From Ideonella_A sakaiensis_A (GTDB lineage: Bacteria > Pseudomonadota > Gammaproteobacteria > Burkholderiales > Burkholderiaceae_C): a stretch of 64,000 nucleotides of DNA. Positions within the stretch are counted from its first letter, which is position 1; every line of letters starts with the position of its first letter. A model generated the notes under the pieces. That model was not told the DNA's origin. It searched no databases and worked only from the letters and a program-made list of their open reading frames with translations. Both the position numbers and the translations under genes were made by a program. The stretch is taken from NCBI RefSeq assembly GCF_048320135.1, contig NZ_CP182947.1, positions 1,860,001 through 1,924,000 of the forward strand. The letters are read 5' to 3'. Below are positions 1 through 8,300 of this stretch, piece after piece.

Positions 1-123
1 GCATTCTCGACGCTGCTGACGCTGTTTGTTGTGCCATTGCTGTATCTCGCATTCATGCGCGGCCACGACCACGCGGGGACGCGCCGACGCTGGTGGCAGC
101 GCCGGCGGATCCTGCCCGCTTGA
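1..123 (+). CDS. RND efflux pump inner-membrane subunit, C-terminal fragment
   Basis: Only the last 40 codons are in the window; the gene starts upstream. The peptide holds a hydrophobic stretch (AFSTLLTLFVVPLLYLAF) followed by a short basic, Trp-containing cytoplasmic tail ending at TGA 121-123. This is the typical end of the last transmembrane helix of HAE1/CzcA-type RND pumps, where a TLLTLFVVPxLY signature is common. The family call comes from recalled similarity of this one segment. Substrate (drug or metal) cannot be judged. It may be cotranscribed with nothing downstream, since 77 bp separate it from the next gene. Confidence 0.7.
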   Translation, partial: AFSTLLTLFVVPLLYLAFMRGHDHAGTRRRWWQRRRILPA

Positions 124-200
124 AGCCGCTCGCGATGCTGGAACTGCGCGCGCCGGGACGACACAAACATCGTTACTGACAAAACCAGAACCAACAAGAC

Positions 201-941
201 ATGATCGAACGACACATCGATATCCCGACTGCCGATGGCGGGATGAACAGCTTCGTGGTCCATCCGGAGGAAGACGGACCTTTCCCGGTCGTCCTCTTCT
301 ACATGGATGCACCGGGCAAACGGGAGGAACTGCACGACATGGCGCGGCGCATCGCCGCCGTCGGCTATTACGTCGTATTGCCGAATCTGTACTACCGGCG
401 ATCGCGCGACTACCAGCTGGAGGAGCGCACCGAGACCGCATTGGCCGCGATGTATGAGCACATGGACTCGCTCGACGTGACGACCACCGAATGCGACACG
501 CTGGCGATGCTGGCGTTCGTCGACGGCGAGCCGGAAGCCGACGAATCGCGGATCGGCGCAGTCGGTTATTGCATGAGCGGCCCGTTCGTGATGTGGGCCG
601 CTGCCGCCTTTCCTGACCGCTTGCGCTGCATTGCGTCGATCCACGGCGCACGCATGGTCACCGACCAGACCGACTCGCCGCACCTGGCGGCACCGAAGAT
701 CCGCTGCGAAAGTTATTTCGCCTGCGCCGAATTCGACAAATGGGCATCGAAGGCGGACGTCATGAAACTGCAGTCCGCACTCGAGGTCGCCGGCACGCCG
801 CACCGCGTCGAGTGGTATGCCGGCGCCGAGCACGGCTTCGTTTTCCCGCAACGCAACGGCGTCTACAAGCGTGATGCCGCCGAACGGCACTGGGAGCGGT
901 TGTTCAGCCTGTTCGACCGCAACCTGCGGCAGCTGCGCTGA
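201..941 (+). CDS. Dienelactone hydrolase family protein
   Basis: A 246-residue cytoplasmic alpha/beta hydrolase. Family members hydrolyse dienelactones or related esters using a Cys-His-Asp triad. The nucleophile elbow is GYCMSG with Cys124, the hallmark that separates this family from serine esterases. The C-terminal GAEHGFVFP motif supplies the histidine and an Asp lies in the CAEFDKW segment. Length matches the family (about 230-250). No signal peptide is seen. The gene precedes a sirtuin by 19 bp, so the two are probably cotranscribed. There are no catechol-cleavage genes nearby, so a true dienelactone substrate is not supported; a general carboxylesterase role is equally possible. Confidence 0.85.
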   Translation: MIERHIDIPTADGGMNSFVVHPEEDGPFPVVLFYMDAPGKREELHDMARRIAAVGYYVVLPNLYYRRSRDYQLEERTETALAAMYEHMDSLDVTTTECDTLAMLAFVDGEPEADESRIGAVGYCMSGPFVMWAAAAFPDRLRCIASIHGARMVTDQTDSPHLAAPKIRCESYFACAEFDKWASKADVMKLQSALEVAGTPHRVEWYAGAEHGFVFPQRNGVYKRDAAERHWERLFSLFDRNLRQLR

Positions 942-960
942 GCCGCAACGAGGCATCACG

Positions 961-1722
961 ATGACACCGCCCGAAGATTCGGTCACCCGCGCGCGGCAGC
1001 TGGTCGACGCCGCGCGGCGCATCGTCGTGCTGACCGGTGCCGGCATCTCGACCGAATCGGGGATTCCGGATTTCCGCGGGCCGAAAGGTGTCTGGACAAA
1101 AAATCCAGCAGCCGAGAAACAGTCGACGCTGCAGAACTACCTGGCCGATGGCGAGGTGCGGCGCGCTGCCTGGCAAAGCCGCATCAACCATCCGGCCTGG
1201 CATGCCGGGCCGAACAGCGGCCACCGCGCGGTATTCGAGCTCGAGCGCCGCGGCCTGCTGCACGGCCTGATCACGCAGAATATCGACGGCCTGCACCAGC
1301 TGGCCGGCCATGCCGAGAACCGCGTCGTCGAGGTCCATGGCACGATGCGCCGGGTGATGTGCTGGGGCTGCGGCAAGCGGCTGCCGATGCCCGAGGTGCT
1401 GCAGCGGGTCCGCGCCGGCGAGGCCGATCCACATTGCCTGGAGTGCGGCGGCATCCTGAAAAGCGACACGATCTCGTTCGGCCAGGCGCTGGTGCCGGAG
1501 GTGATCGAACGGGCGATGGCGCTGGCCGCCGAAGCCGATCTGCTGCTGGCGATCGGCACGACGCTGCAGGTTTATCCGGTGGCGTCGGTGGTGCCGCTGG
1601 CCGGCGAGGCCGGTGCACGGATCATCATCGTCAACGACCAGCCGACGCCGATGGATGCGCTGGCCGACGTGTTGCTGCGCCAGCCGATCGGCGAGGTATT
1701 GCCACGGATCTGCGCCGGCTGA
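961..1722 (+). CDS. SIR2 family NAD-dependent protein deacylase
   Basis: A 253-residue sirtuin that uses NAD+ to remove acyl groups from lysines. The start at 961 is chosen because a GAGG ribosome site lies 8 bases upstream and the Rossmann motif GAGISTESGIPDFRG begins at the expected distance (about residue 25); a longer open frame upstream overlaps the preceding gene. TQNIDGLHQLAG is the NAD-binding loop, His126 (VVEVHGTM) is the catalytic base, and Cys134, Cys137, Cys159 and Cys162 form the structural zinc site. Everything needed for activity is present. It may be cotranscribed with the dienelactone hydrolase gene. Whether it acts as a deacetylase, desuccinylase or other deacylase is not decided by the sequence. 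Confidence 0.92.
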   Translation: MTPPEDSVTRARQLVDAARRIVVLTGAGISTESGIPDFRGPKGVWTKNPAAEKQSTLQNYLADGEVRRAAWQSRINHPAWHAGPNSGHRAVFELERRGLLHGLITQNIDGLHQLAGHAENRVVEVHGTMRRVMCWGCGKRLPMPEVLQRVRAGEADPHCLECGGILKSDTISFGQALVPEVIERAMALAAEADLLLAIGTTLQVYPVASVVPLAGEAGARIIIVNDQPTPMDALADVLLRQPIGEVLPRICAG

Positions 1723-1743
1723 GCCGCACCAGCGGCGCCGCCG

Positions 1744-2544
1744 TCACTGGATCTGCCGGTAGATCGCCTCGCTGAGAGCCAGCAGGCTCTCGCGCGGCAA
1801 CTCGCCGACCAACGCATAACCGGCGCCGTCTTCGACCCAGTAGAACATCCCGACATCGCCGTGTTGCTCATGGCGGAACGCCGCGTCAGTGCCCTGCTCC
1901 GGCTTGCGCAGATAGACGGTGACGCGCCGCTGCTGGCCGTCCTGGTACATCAGCTGCGCGCTCTTGCCGGGACCGTCGGGCAGCAAGCGGCCGCCGACCA
2001 GCTCGAAGCCTTGCTCGCGCAGGTCGAACAGCTTGACTGGCACGTCGATGCGCCGCGTCAACCAGCGCGCCAGATGTTCCTCCTGCGCCTTGACCTCGAC
2101 CGCATGCCGCGGCTCGGCCACATAGACGCTGTGCGCCAGTGCAGCGCGCTGCGCCCAGCCATCGGCGCTGCCGGCGGCCAGGGCCTCGCGCAGTTCGGCC
2201 AGCCGCGCCTGCTGCTCGACCTGTTGCCACTGCCAGACGAAGCCGCCGCCGGCCGCCGCACCGACCAACAGCAGCCCTGCCGCAGCGGCAGCGGCAAGCC
2301 AGCGGCGCTGCGTCCCGTCGCCCCGCCAGACCGCCGCACGCAGGCGGCGCGGCACCGGTCGGCCCGCGAGCCTGGCGCCGAGCGCTGCGATCGCCGCACG
2401 GTCGGCTGCCCATTGCTTCACCCGCTCGGCATCGTCCGGATGCCGTTGCAGCCAGGCGTCGACACGCTCGCGATCCGGCCCGTCGAGTTCGCCGTCGACC
2501 CAGGCGCTGAGTTGTTGATCGGAAATCCGGTCGTCTTCCATCAT
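1744..2544 (-). CDS. Anti-sigma factor, membrane-anchored
   Basis: A 266-residue protein translated after the ECF sigma gene with overlapping stop and start (TGATG around 2542-2546), which supports the start MMEDD. The N-terminal 50 residues (DQQLSAWVDGELDGPD...) resemble the sigma-binding anti-sigma domain but lack the HxxxCxxC zinc ligands of ZAS proteins. One transmembrane segment (WLAAAAAAGLLLVGAAAGG) lies at about residue 100, followed by a periplasmic C-terminal domain of about 140 residues. The layout (cytoplasmic sigma-binding part, one helix, sensor outside) and the gene order sigma then anti-sigma give the function. It should hold the partner sigma factor at the membrane until an envelope signal arrives. 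The signal is unknown. Confidence 0.85.
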   Translation of the reverse strand: MMEDDRISDQQLSAWVDGELDGPDRERVDAWLQRHPDDAERVKQWAADRAAIAALGARLAGRPVPRRLRAAVWRGDGTQRRWLAAAAAAGLLLVGAAAGGGFVWQWQQVEQQARLAELREALAAGSADGWAQRAALAHSVYVAEPRHAVEVKAQEEHLARWLTRRIDVPVKLFDLREQGFELVGGRLLPDGPGKSAQLMYQDGQQRRVTVYLRKPEQGTDAAFRHEQHGDVGMFYWVEDGAGYALVGELPRESLLALSEAIYRQIQ

Positions 2545-3089
2545 CAGACCACCCGCCGCAGCGCGGGTGCGGTGCCAGCCGTGGCCGGTCCCCGACGACC
2601 CTCGCCGGCCAGAAAGGCGCGCAACAGCACACGAGCCCGGTGCACCCGCGACAGCACCGTGCCGACTGGCAGGTTCAGCACCTGCGCCGCTTCGGCATAA
2701 CTCAACTGCTCCATGCAGACCAGCAGCAACGGCTCGCACATGTCGGCTGGCAGCGATGCCAGCGCGCTCTGCAGATCGAGTCGCAGGCCGGGGTCCGGCG
2801 CTTCGCGGTGCGTTCCGGTGTCGTCGTCATCAACGCCATCGGCTGGGCGCGATCGCAAGCGGCTCTCGCGGCGCATCGCATCCATGAAGGCATTGTGGGC
2901 GATCGCCAGCAGCCAGACGACGATGTCGCGTTGCGGATCGAATTGTTGCCAGTGCAGCAGCGCCCGTTCGAGCGACTGCTGCACCAGGTCGTCGCAGGCA
3001 TCGTCGTCGTGCTCGAGCGAGCGCGCATAACGGCGCAGCCGCGGCATCGCGTCGAGCAGGCGGCGGCGAAAGGCGGCTGGCGCGTGCAT
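2544..3089 (-). CDS. ECF (sigma-70 family, group 4) RNA polymerase sigma factor
   Basis: A 181-residue ECF sigma factor. Region 2 is seen in DDLVQQSLERALLHWQQF and the following Trp-rich WLLAIAHNAFMDAMRR. Region 4 is seen in LPADMCEPLLLVCMEQLSYAEAAQVL with the recognition helix in NLPVGTVLSRVHRAR. A variable acidic linker (GVDDDDTGTHRE) separates the two regions. The gene lies between a CHRD lipoprotein (65 bp upstream) and the anti-sigma factor (1-base overlap), and all three read on the minus strand. It probably directs RNA polymerase to its own operon and envelope-related genes, although no ECF promoter motif could be assigned with confidence. Confidence 0.93.
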   Translation of the reverse strand: MHAPAAFRRRLLDAMPRLRRYARSLEHDDDACDDLVQQSLERALLHWQQFDPQRDIVVWLLAIAHNAFMDAMRRESRLRSRPADGVDDDDTGTHREAPDPGLRLDLQSALASLPADMCEPLLLVCMEQLSYAEAAQVLNLPVGTVLSRVHRARVLLRAFLAGEGRRGPATAGTAPALRRVV

Positions 3090-3154
3090 CAGGCAGCCGG
3101 GTCCGGACCTATCGGACCCGCCAGATGCCGCACGCCGGCCGCATCACCACCAGC

Positions 3155-4204
3155 TCACTGCACCGCGATCTGGCCGCGGATCTCGCCGGCCGGGAAAGTC
3201 GTGCTGTGGACGTTGAAGTAGGTCCTGCCGGCGAGGAAATCGGTGACGTTCTGTGCCGTCAGGCTCGCCGCTGCCGGGCTGGTGAACCGGCCGGTATTGG
3301 CATTCAGCGTCATCACGTCGGCCGGCCCGCTGACACCGCTTGCGCCGGTGTGGATGTGGGCGACGGTCGGGCTCGCGACGGTGTGCGTGGCATAGGCAAT
3401 GATGACCTGCCGGGTGTTCGAGTCGAACACGATCGTGCCGCGGCCGCTCGCTGCCGTCGTCACCGGCGGCACCTCCTGCGCGCCGGTCAGCGTGGCCAAC
3501 CCGGCGCTCAGGTTCGCGCGCTGGTTCAGCTGGCCACGGATCTCCCCGCCCGGATGCGCTGCGGTGTGGATATTCATGTACAGCTCGCCGGCGACCAATG
3601 CGGCATATTGCGCATCGGTCAGCACCGTATTCGCCGGCACCGTCAGCGTGCGGCCGTCGGAAGCCAGCAGCAGGCCGATGATCACCGGGCCGTTGCCTGT
3701 CGGGTTGCCGGCCGGCGCCTGGTGGATGTGGTGGCCGCCGGCGCTCGGCGTCAGCCCGGTGATCGTCGCGCCACCGGTGATTTCCTTCGTTGTCGGGTTG
3801 ACGACGATCGCACCGCGGCCGGTCGCCGTGGTCGTGACCGGCGGATTTTCACTGGCGCCGGACAAGGTCGCCGAGCGGACGACGGTGGTGCAGGTGATCG
3901 TGACATTGCTGATGTTGCTCAGCACGACGGTGCCGAAGGCATTCGTCACATTGCAGTTCTGAGCGCCGTCGGCTGTGACGAGATACGAGGATCCGGTACT
4001 GAGACGGGTCGGAAACGTGAACGAACCGGGACTCGACAAGGTGACGTTGTTGCCGCCATTGAGCGAGACGACGACCGGACCGACCGAACCAGCCAGCGTG
4101 CCGCTGACCGTATAGGTATCCGGGCTGCCGTCGCCACCACATGAGGCGAGGCCGATCACCGCCACCGATGCCAGCAGACGGGCCCACTTCGAACGCAGAT
4201 TCAT
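3155..4204 (-). CDS. CHRD domain lipoprotein
   Basis: A 349-residue predicted lipoprotein. The start at 4204 is supported by GGAG six bases upstream and gives a signal peptide ending in a lipobox (VIGLASC), Cys about 23. After a beta-rich domain (residues about 30-125, threonine/serine-rich, with a Cys pair) come two copies of the CHRD domain at about 130-245 and 250-349. Each carries the typical GAxExPPVTTxAxGRGxIV start, a central H-IH motif and an end of the form FPAGEIRGQ. CHRD is the domain first named in chordin; its bacterial role is unclear. It is the first gene of a likely operon with the ECF sigma factor and its anti-sigma factor, so it may be a target or sensor partner. A second CHRD protein lies at 27102-27656. 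Confidence 0.85.
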   Translation of the reverse strand: MNLRSKWARLLASVAVIGLASCGGDGSPDTYTVSGTLAGSVGPVVVSLNGGNNVTLSSPGSFTFPTRLSTGSSYLVTADGAQNCNVTNAFGTVVLSNISNVTITCTTVVRSATLSGASENPPVTTTATGRGAIVVNPTTKEITGGATITGLTPSAGGHHIHQAPAGNPTGNGPVIIGLLLASDGRTLTVPANTVLTDAQYAALVAGELYMNIHTAAHPGGEIRGQLNQRANLSAGLATLTGAQEVPPVTTAASGRGTIVFDSNTRQVIIAYATHTVASPTVAHIHTGASGVSGPADVMTLNANTGRFTSPAAASLTAQNVTDFLAGRTYFNVHSTTFPAGEIRGQIAVQ

Positions 4205-4379
4205 CACGATCTCCAGTTGGTTCACGAGAACGGTATACGTCGGCAACGGCCGGAATATTGCATTGCAGGCGACTTTTCGGAAGGTGACGACTTTGACTTA
4301 GGTCTTCCGTTATGCGCGATAGGCGTCCATGATGGCGCGAACCGGGCGCTTCTGTGCGTCGCAACAGGAAGGAGGTGCC

Positions 4380-5282
4380 ATGCCCCGGCCAGCTGCCGCA
4401 GCCCGCCATCCGGCGCAGGCCTTGTCGCTGCACATCGGTGTCAACCGTGTCGATCCGGCCCACTATGCAGGCTGGGACGGCCCGCTCGAAGCCTGCGAAT
4501 TCGACGCCGAGGACATGGCCGCACTGGCGCGTGACCAGCAGATGAAGCCGACGCTGCTGCTGACGAAGCAGGCCACGCGTGCGCGCGTGCTGGCTGCGAT
4601 CCGGCGCGCGGCGCGTGCGCTGCAGGCCGGCGACCTGTTGCTGCTGACTTATGCCGGCCACGGCGGCCAGGTGCGCGATGTCGACGGCGACGAGGTCGAT
4701 GGGCAGGACGAGACCTGGTGTTTGTTCGATGGCCAGCTGGTCGACGACGAGCTGTATTACGAACTGAGCCGCTTTGCCGCCGGCACCCGCATCGTCGTGG
4801 TGTCGGACAGCTGCCACAGCGGCACCGTCACCCGCGATGTGGTGCCCAGACCACCGCCACCGGGGCTGCGGCCGCGGCTGATGCCACCGGCGGTCGCGCG
4901 GCGCGTCTACGACCGCCACCAGGCTTTCTACGACAAGGTGCAGCAGCGGGTCGTCGAGCAGGCGAACAAGGCCCGCGTCGATCCCGATACCGCACTTGCG
5001 CAGGTCGGCGCCGCCGGCCATGCGACGCAGGTGGTCGGCCGCTTCCAGCCGGCGGTGCTGCTGATCGCCGGCTGCCAGGACAACCAGACCGCGATGGACG
5101 GCGAGCAGAACGGTGTCTTTACCGGCGAGTTGCTGCGGATCTGGAACCGCGGCGCGTTCGCGGGTGATTACCTGCGCCTGCATGCGCAGGTCCGCGCCGC
5201 GTTGCCGCCGAGCCAGTCGCCGAACCTGTTCACGCTCGGTGACGCACGCTCGTTGCTGGTCCAGCGCCCGTTTTCGATCTGA
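4380..5282 (+). CDS. Caspase-like cysteine protease (peptidase C14 family)
   Basis: A 300-residue cytoplasmic protease-like protein. The start at 4380 follows a strong AGGAGG 6-7 bases upstream. The N-terminal two thirds form a caspase fold: LSLHIGVNRVDP (first strand), LLLLTYAGHGGQ with catalytic His94, an acidic loop (DVDGDEVDGQDETW) and IVVVSDSCHSG with catalytic Cys145. This is the His/Cys dyad of bacterial metacaspase-like C14 proteins. A later strand (VLLIAGCQDNQTA) and a GVFTGELL helix complete the family signature. No signal peptide, membrane segment or fused sensor is seen. It lies 40 bp upstream of the giant CHAT-hydrolase gene on the same strand, so the two are very likely one operon. 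Cleavage specificity (Arg/Lys or Asp) cannot be read safely. It is a candidate activator or sensor protease. Confidence 0.9.
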   Translation: MPRPAAAARHPAQALSLHIGVNRVDPAHYAGWDGPLEACEFDAEDMAALARDQQMKPTLLLTKQATRARVLAAIRRAARALQAGDLLLLTYAGHGGQVRDVDGDEVDGQDETWCLFDGQLVDDELYYELSRFAAGTRIVVVSDSCHSGTVTRDVVPRPPPPGLRPRLMPPAVARRVYDRHQAFYDKVQQRVVEQANKARVDPDTALAQVGAAGHATQVVGRFQPAVLLIAGCQDNQTAMDGEQNGVFTGELLRIWNRGAFAGDYLRLHAQVRAALPPSQSPNLFTLGDARSLLVQRPFSI

Positions 5283-5322
5283 CCGCTTCGGCTGAGGCAG
5301 CACGACAAGACAGGAGACTTCG

Positions 5323-8300
5323 ATGGCAGACACCCCGACCAAGGTCGGCTTGCAGTTGACCGGCCGCGAGACCGAAGAGGAATTGCCCGCCATCCTGATG
5401 GGCGCAACGCGCGCGGCCGATGGCCGCGACGACGGGTTTCTGCCGGCCGGTTATCTGCAACGGGTGCGCTCCTTCGACGTCGGGCCGACCGCGCGCAGCA
5501 GCGTCGGTGGTACCAGCCAGCAGAGCCACGAAGCGGCGCCGGACGAGATCATCGTGCTCGAACTGGCCGACGGCAGCACGCTGATCACCAGTGCCGAGCG
5601 GCTGCGCGAGACGCTGCGTCGCACCCATCCGGAGATGCTCGATGGCGACACCATCCTGCTCGAGAAGCTGCGCAATGAAGGCGCGGCGGCCGGACGCGGA
5701 CTCGGCGAGGCCGTCGGCGGCCTGATCAGCAAGGTCTTCACGCTGGCGGTCGGGGCCGCGCCCGATCTGATCATCGAAGCCGCGCTCGACAAATTGCAGG
5801 ACAAGGCCGAACTCGGCGTCAGCTGGCTCGGCACCAAGGTGCTGATGGAGGCGATCGAAAGCCGCCTTGCCCACCAGCCCGGCCTCTACCACTGGATCGG
5901 CACCAGCGGCACCGAGGCCGATCTGCAGCCGGCCATGCTGGTCGGTGTCGACGACATGCCGCTGGTCGATCCGCAGAACCGCAAGATGCTGGTCTTCGTC
6001 CACGGCACCGGATCGAGCACGCTCGGCAGCTTCGGCGAACTGCGCACCGGCGACCGCGATCTGTGGGGCATGCTGGAGGCGCGATATCCCGGCGGCATCT
6101 TCGGCTTCGAGCATCGCACCTTGTCGGAGAGCCCGATCGAGAATGCGATCCAGCTCGTCAAGGCGCTGCCGCGTGGCGCCCATGTCTCGCTGGCCTCGCA
6201 TTCGCGCGGCGGCCTGGTCGCCGACCTGCTGTGCCTCGGCAATTTCGATCCGCTGATCGATTCCTACTGTTATGGCTTCCCGCGCACCGGCGACGCCGAT
6301 GCCGATGAATCGGCGCGCGTGCTGGCCGAACTCGAAGCCGCCCATGCCGAGCAGCGCAAGCAGTTGCGCCGGCTGGCCCGGTTGCTGCGCGAGCGGCGCA
6401 TCGTCGTCGACCGTTATGTGCGAACCGCCGGACCGGCCAACGGCACGCTGCTGGCCAGCGGCAATTTCGATGTCTTCCTGTCGGGGATGTTGACGCTGAT
6501 CGGTGCGGTGCCGTTTTTCTTCGGCAATCCGCTGTATTCGGCATTCAAGCGCGTGGTCGTCGAGGTCGCGAAGAACAGAACCAATCCGCATCTGGTTCCG
6601 GGCATCGAGGCGATGCTGCCGGATTCGCCGATGGCGCGGCTGATGCGCGATGCGCCGCTGCGCGGCGAGATCAGCATGGCGGTGATCGCCGGCGACATCG
6701 AAGGCGGCAATCTGCTGAAGCGCCTCGGTGTGCTGCTGACCGATTTCCTGTTGTTCGACAAGGAGGACAACGACCTGGTCGTCAATACGCCGTCGATGCT
6801 CGCCGGCATTGCACCGAAGGCGAAATCGCGGGTGCTGTTCGACCGCGGCGCCGATGTCTCGCACTTCCGCTATTTCAGCAACATCGATACGCGCAGCGCA
6901 TTGCGCGACTGGCTGGTGTCGCCGGAGCCCGATCAGCTGCCGGCCTTCCGCGAGCTGCCGAGCGGCGATGAATACGACGCTGCGCTGGCGAGTGCCGAAC
7001 GCAGCCGCGCGGTGGGCGGCGACGACAAGCGCCCGATCGTCGTCGTGCTGCCCGGCGTGATGGGTTCGCATCTGCTGGCGAACCGCCACGACCGCGTCTG
7101 GTTCGATCCGCTCGACATCGCCACCGGCGGTCTCGAAAAGATCGCCTGGGGCCGACCGGGCGTCGAGGCCGACGAGCTGTTCGCGATGTCGTATGGCAAG
7201 GTCTGCGAATACCTGTCGAGCAGCCACCGCGTCGAGCGCTTTCCGTACGACTGGCGGCAGCCGATCGACGTACTCGCCGAGCGGCTCGGCGAATACCTCG
7301 ACCAGCTGATGAAGAAGACCGACGCGCCGATCCGGCTGCTCGCCCACAGCATGGGCGGGCTGGTCGTTCGCGCCTGCATCTACAAGCGGCGCACCGTGAT
7401 GGACGCGCTGATGGCGCGCGACGGCGCCCGGCTGGTGATGTGCGGCACGCCGAACCAGGGTGCGCATTCGATGGTTGCCAACCTGATCGGCAAGGGCGAT
7501 ACGCTGCGCACGCTGGTGCGGCTCGACCTGAAGCACGACATGCAGGGCGTGCTCGACATCGTCGCGAACTTCCGCGGCGCCTTGCAGCTGCTGCCGAAAC
7601 CCGGCTTCATCGACACCTTCCAGGGCCAGCCGGACGGCGGCGGCTTCTACGACTACCAGGATGCCCGCAGCTGGACCGCGCTGCGCGCGAAGGTCAGCGA
7701 TTTCTGGTTCGGCGACAAGAAGGCCGGCACACCAGGGCAGCAGGTGCTCGATGCCGGCAGCTGGCTGTGGCAGCAGGACGGCGCCGCCCGCCCGCAACTG
7801 CCGGCGGCCTACGAGCGCAACAGCATCTACGTCTTCGGTGTCGCACGCAATACGCCGTGCGGGCTGCACGAGCAGAGCGACGGCAAGGGAGGCTGGCGGG
7901 TCAAGCTGGTCGGCACGACCCGCGGCGACGGCACGGTGACCTGGGATTCGGGCCGCATCGGCGGCATCGGCCGCTATTACTACCAGCCGGCACAACACGG
8001 CGATCTGCTGTCGACGCCGGAACATTTTCCGGCGCTGACCGAGTTGCTGACCTCCGGCGAAACCTCGCTGCTGGGCATGCAGCCGCCGGCGACGCGCGCG
8101 ATCGAGCAGCCACAACCGGTGGTCTACGATGCCGGCCCGCCGACCGCCGACGACCCCGACGCGATGCAGCGCAGCCTGCTCGGCGGCTCGCTGCGCAACC
8201 GCGTCGCCGCGCGGCCGCGGCGCCGGCTCGAGGTCGTCGTGAAGGCGATGGACCTGCGCTTCCTGAAGAGTCCGATCCTGGTCGGCCACTACGAGCAGGA

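Noticed and set aside
4293..4321. TTGACT followed by a possible -10 as the caspase promoter
   Set aside because: The -35 is good but the hexamer at 17-bp spacing (GCGATA) has one match to consensus, so I do not claim a promoter.
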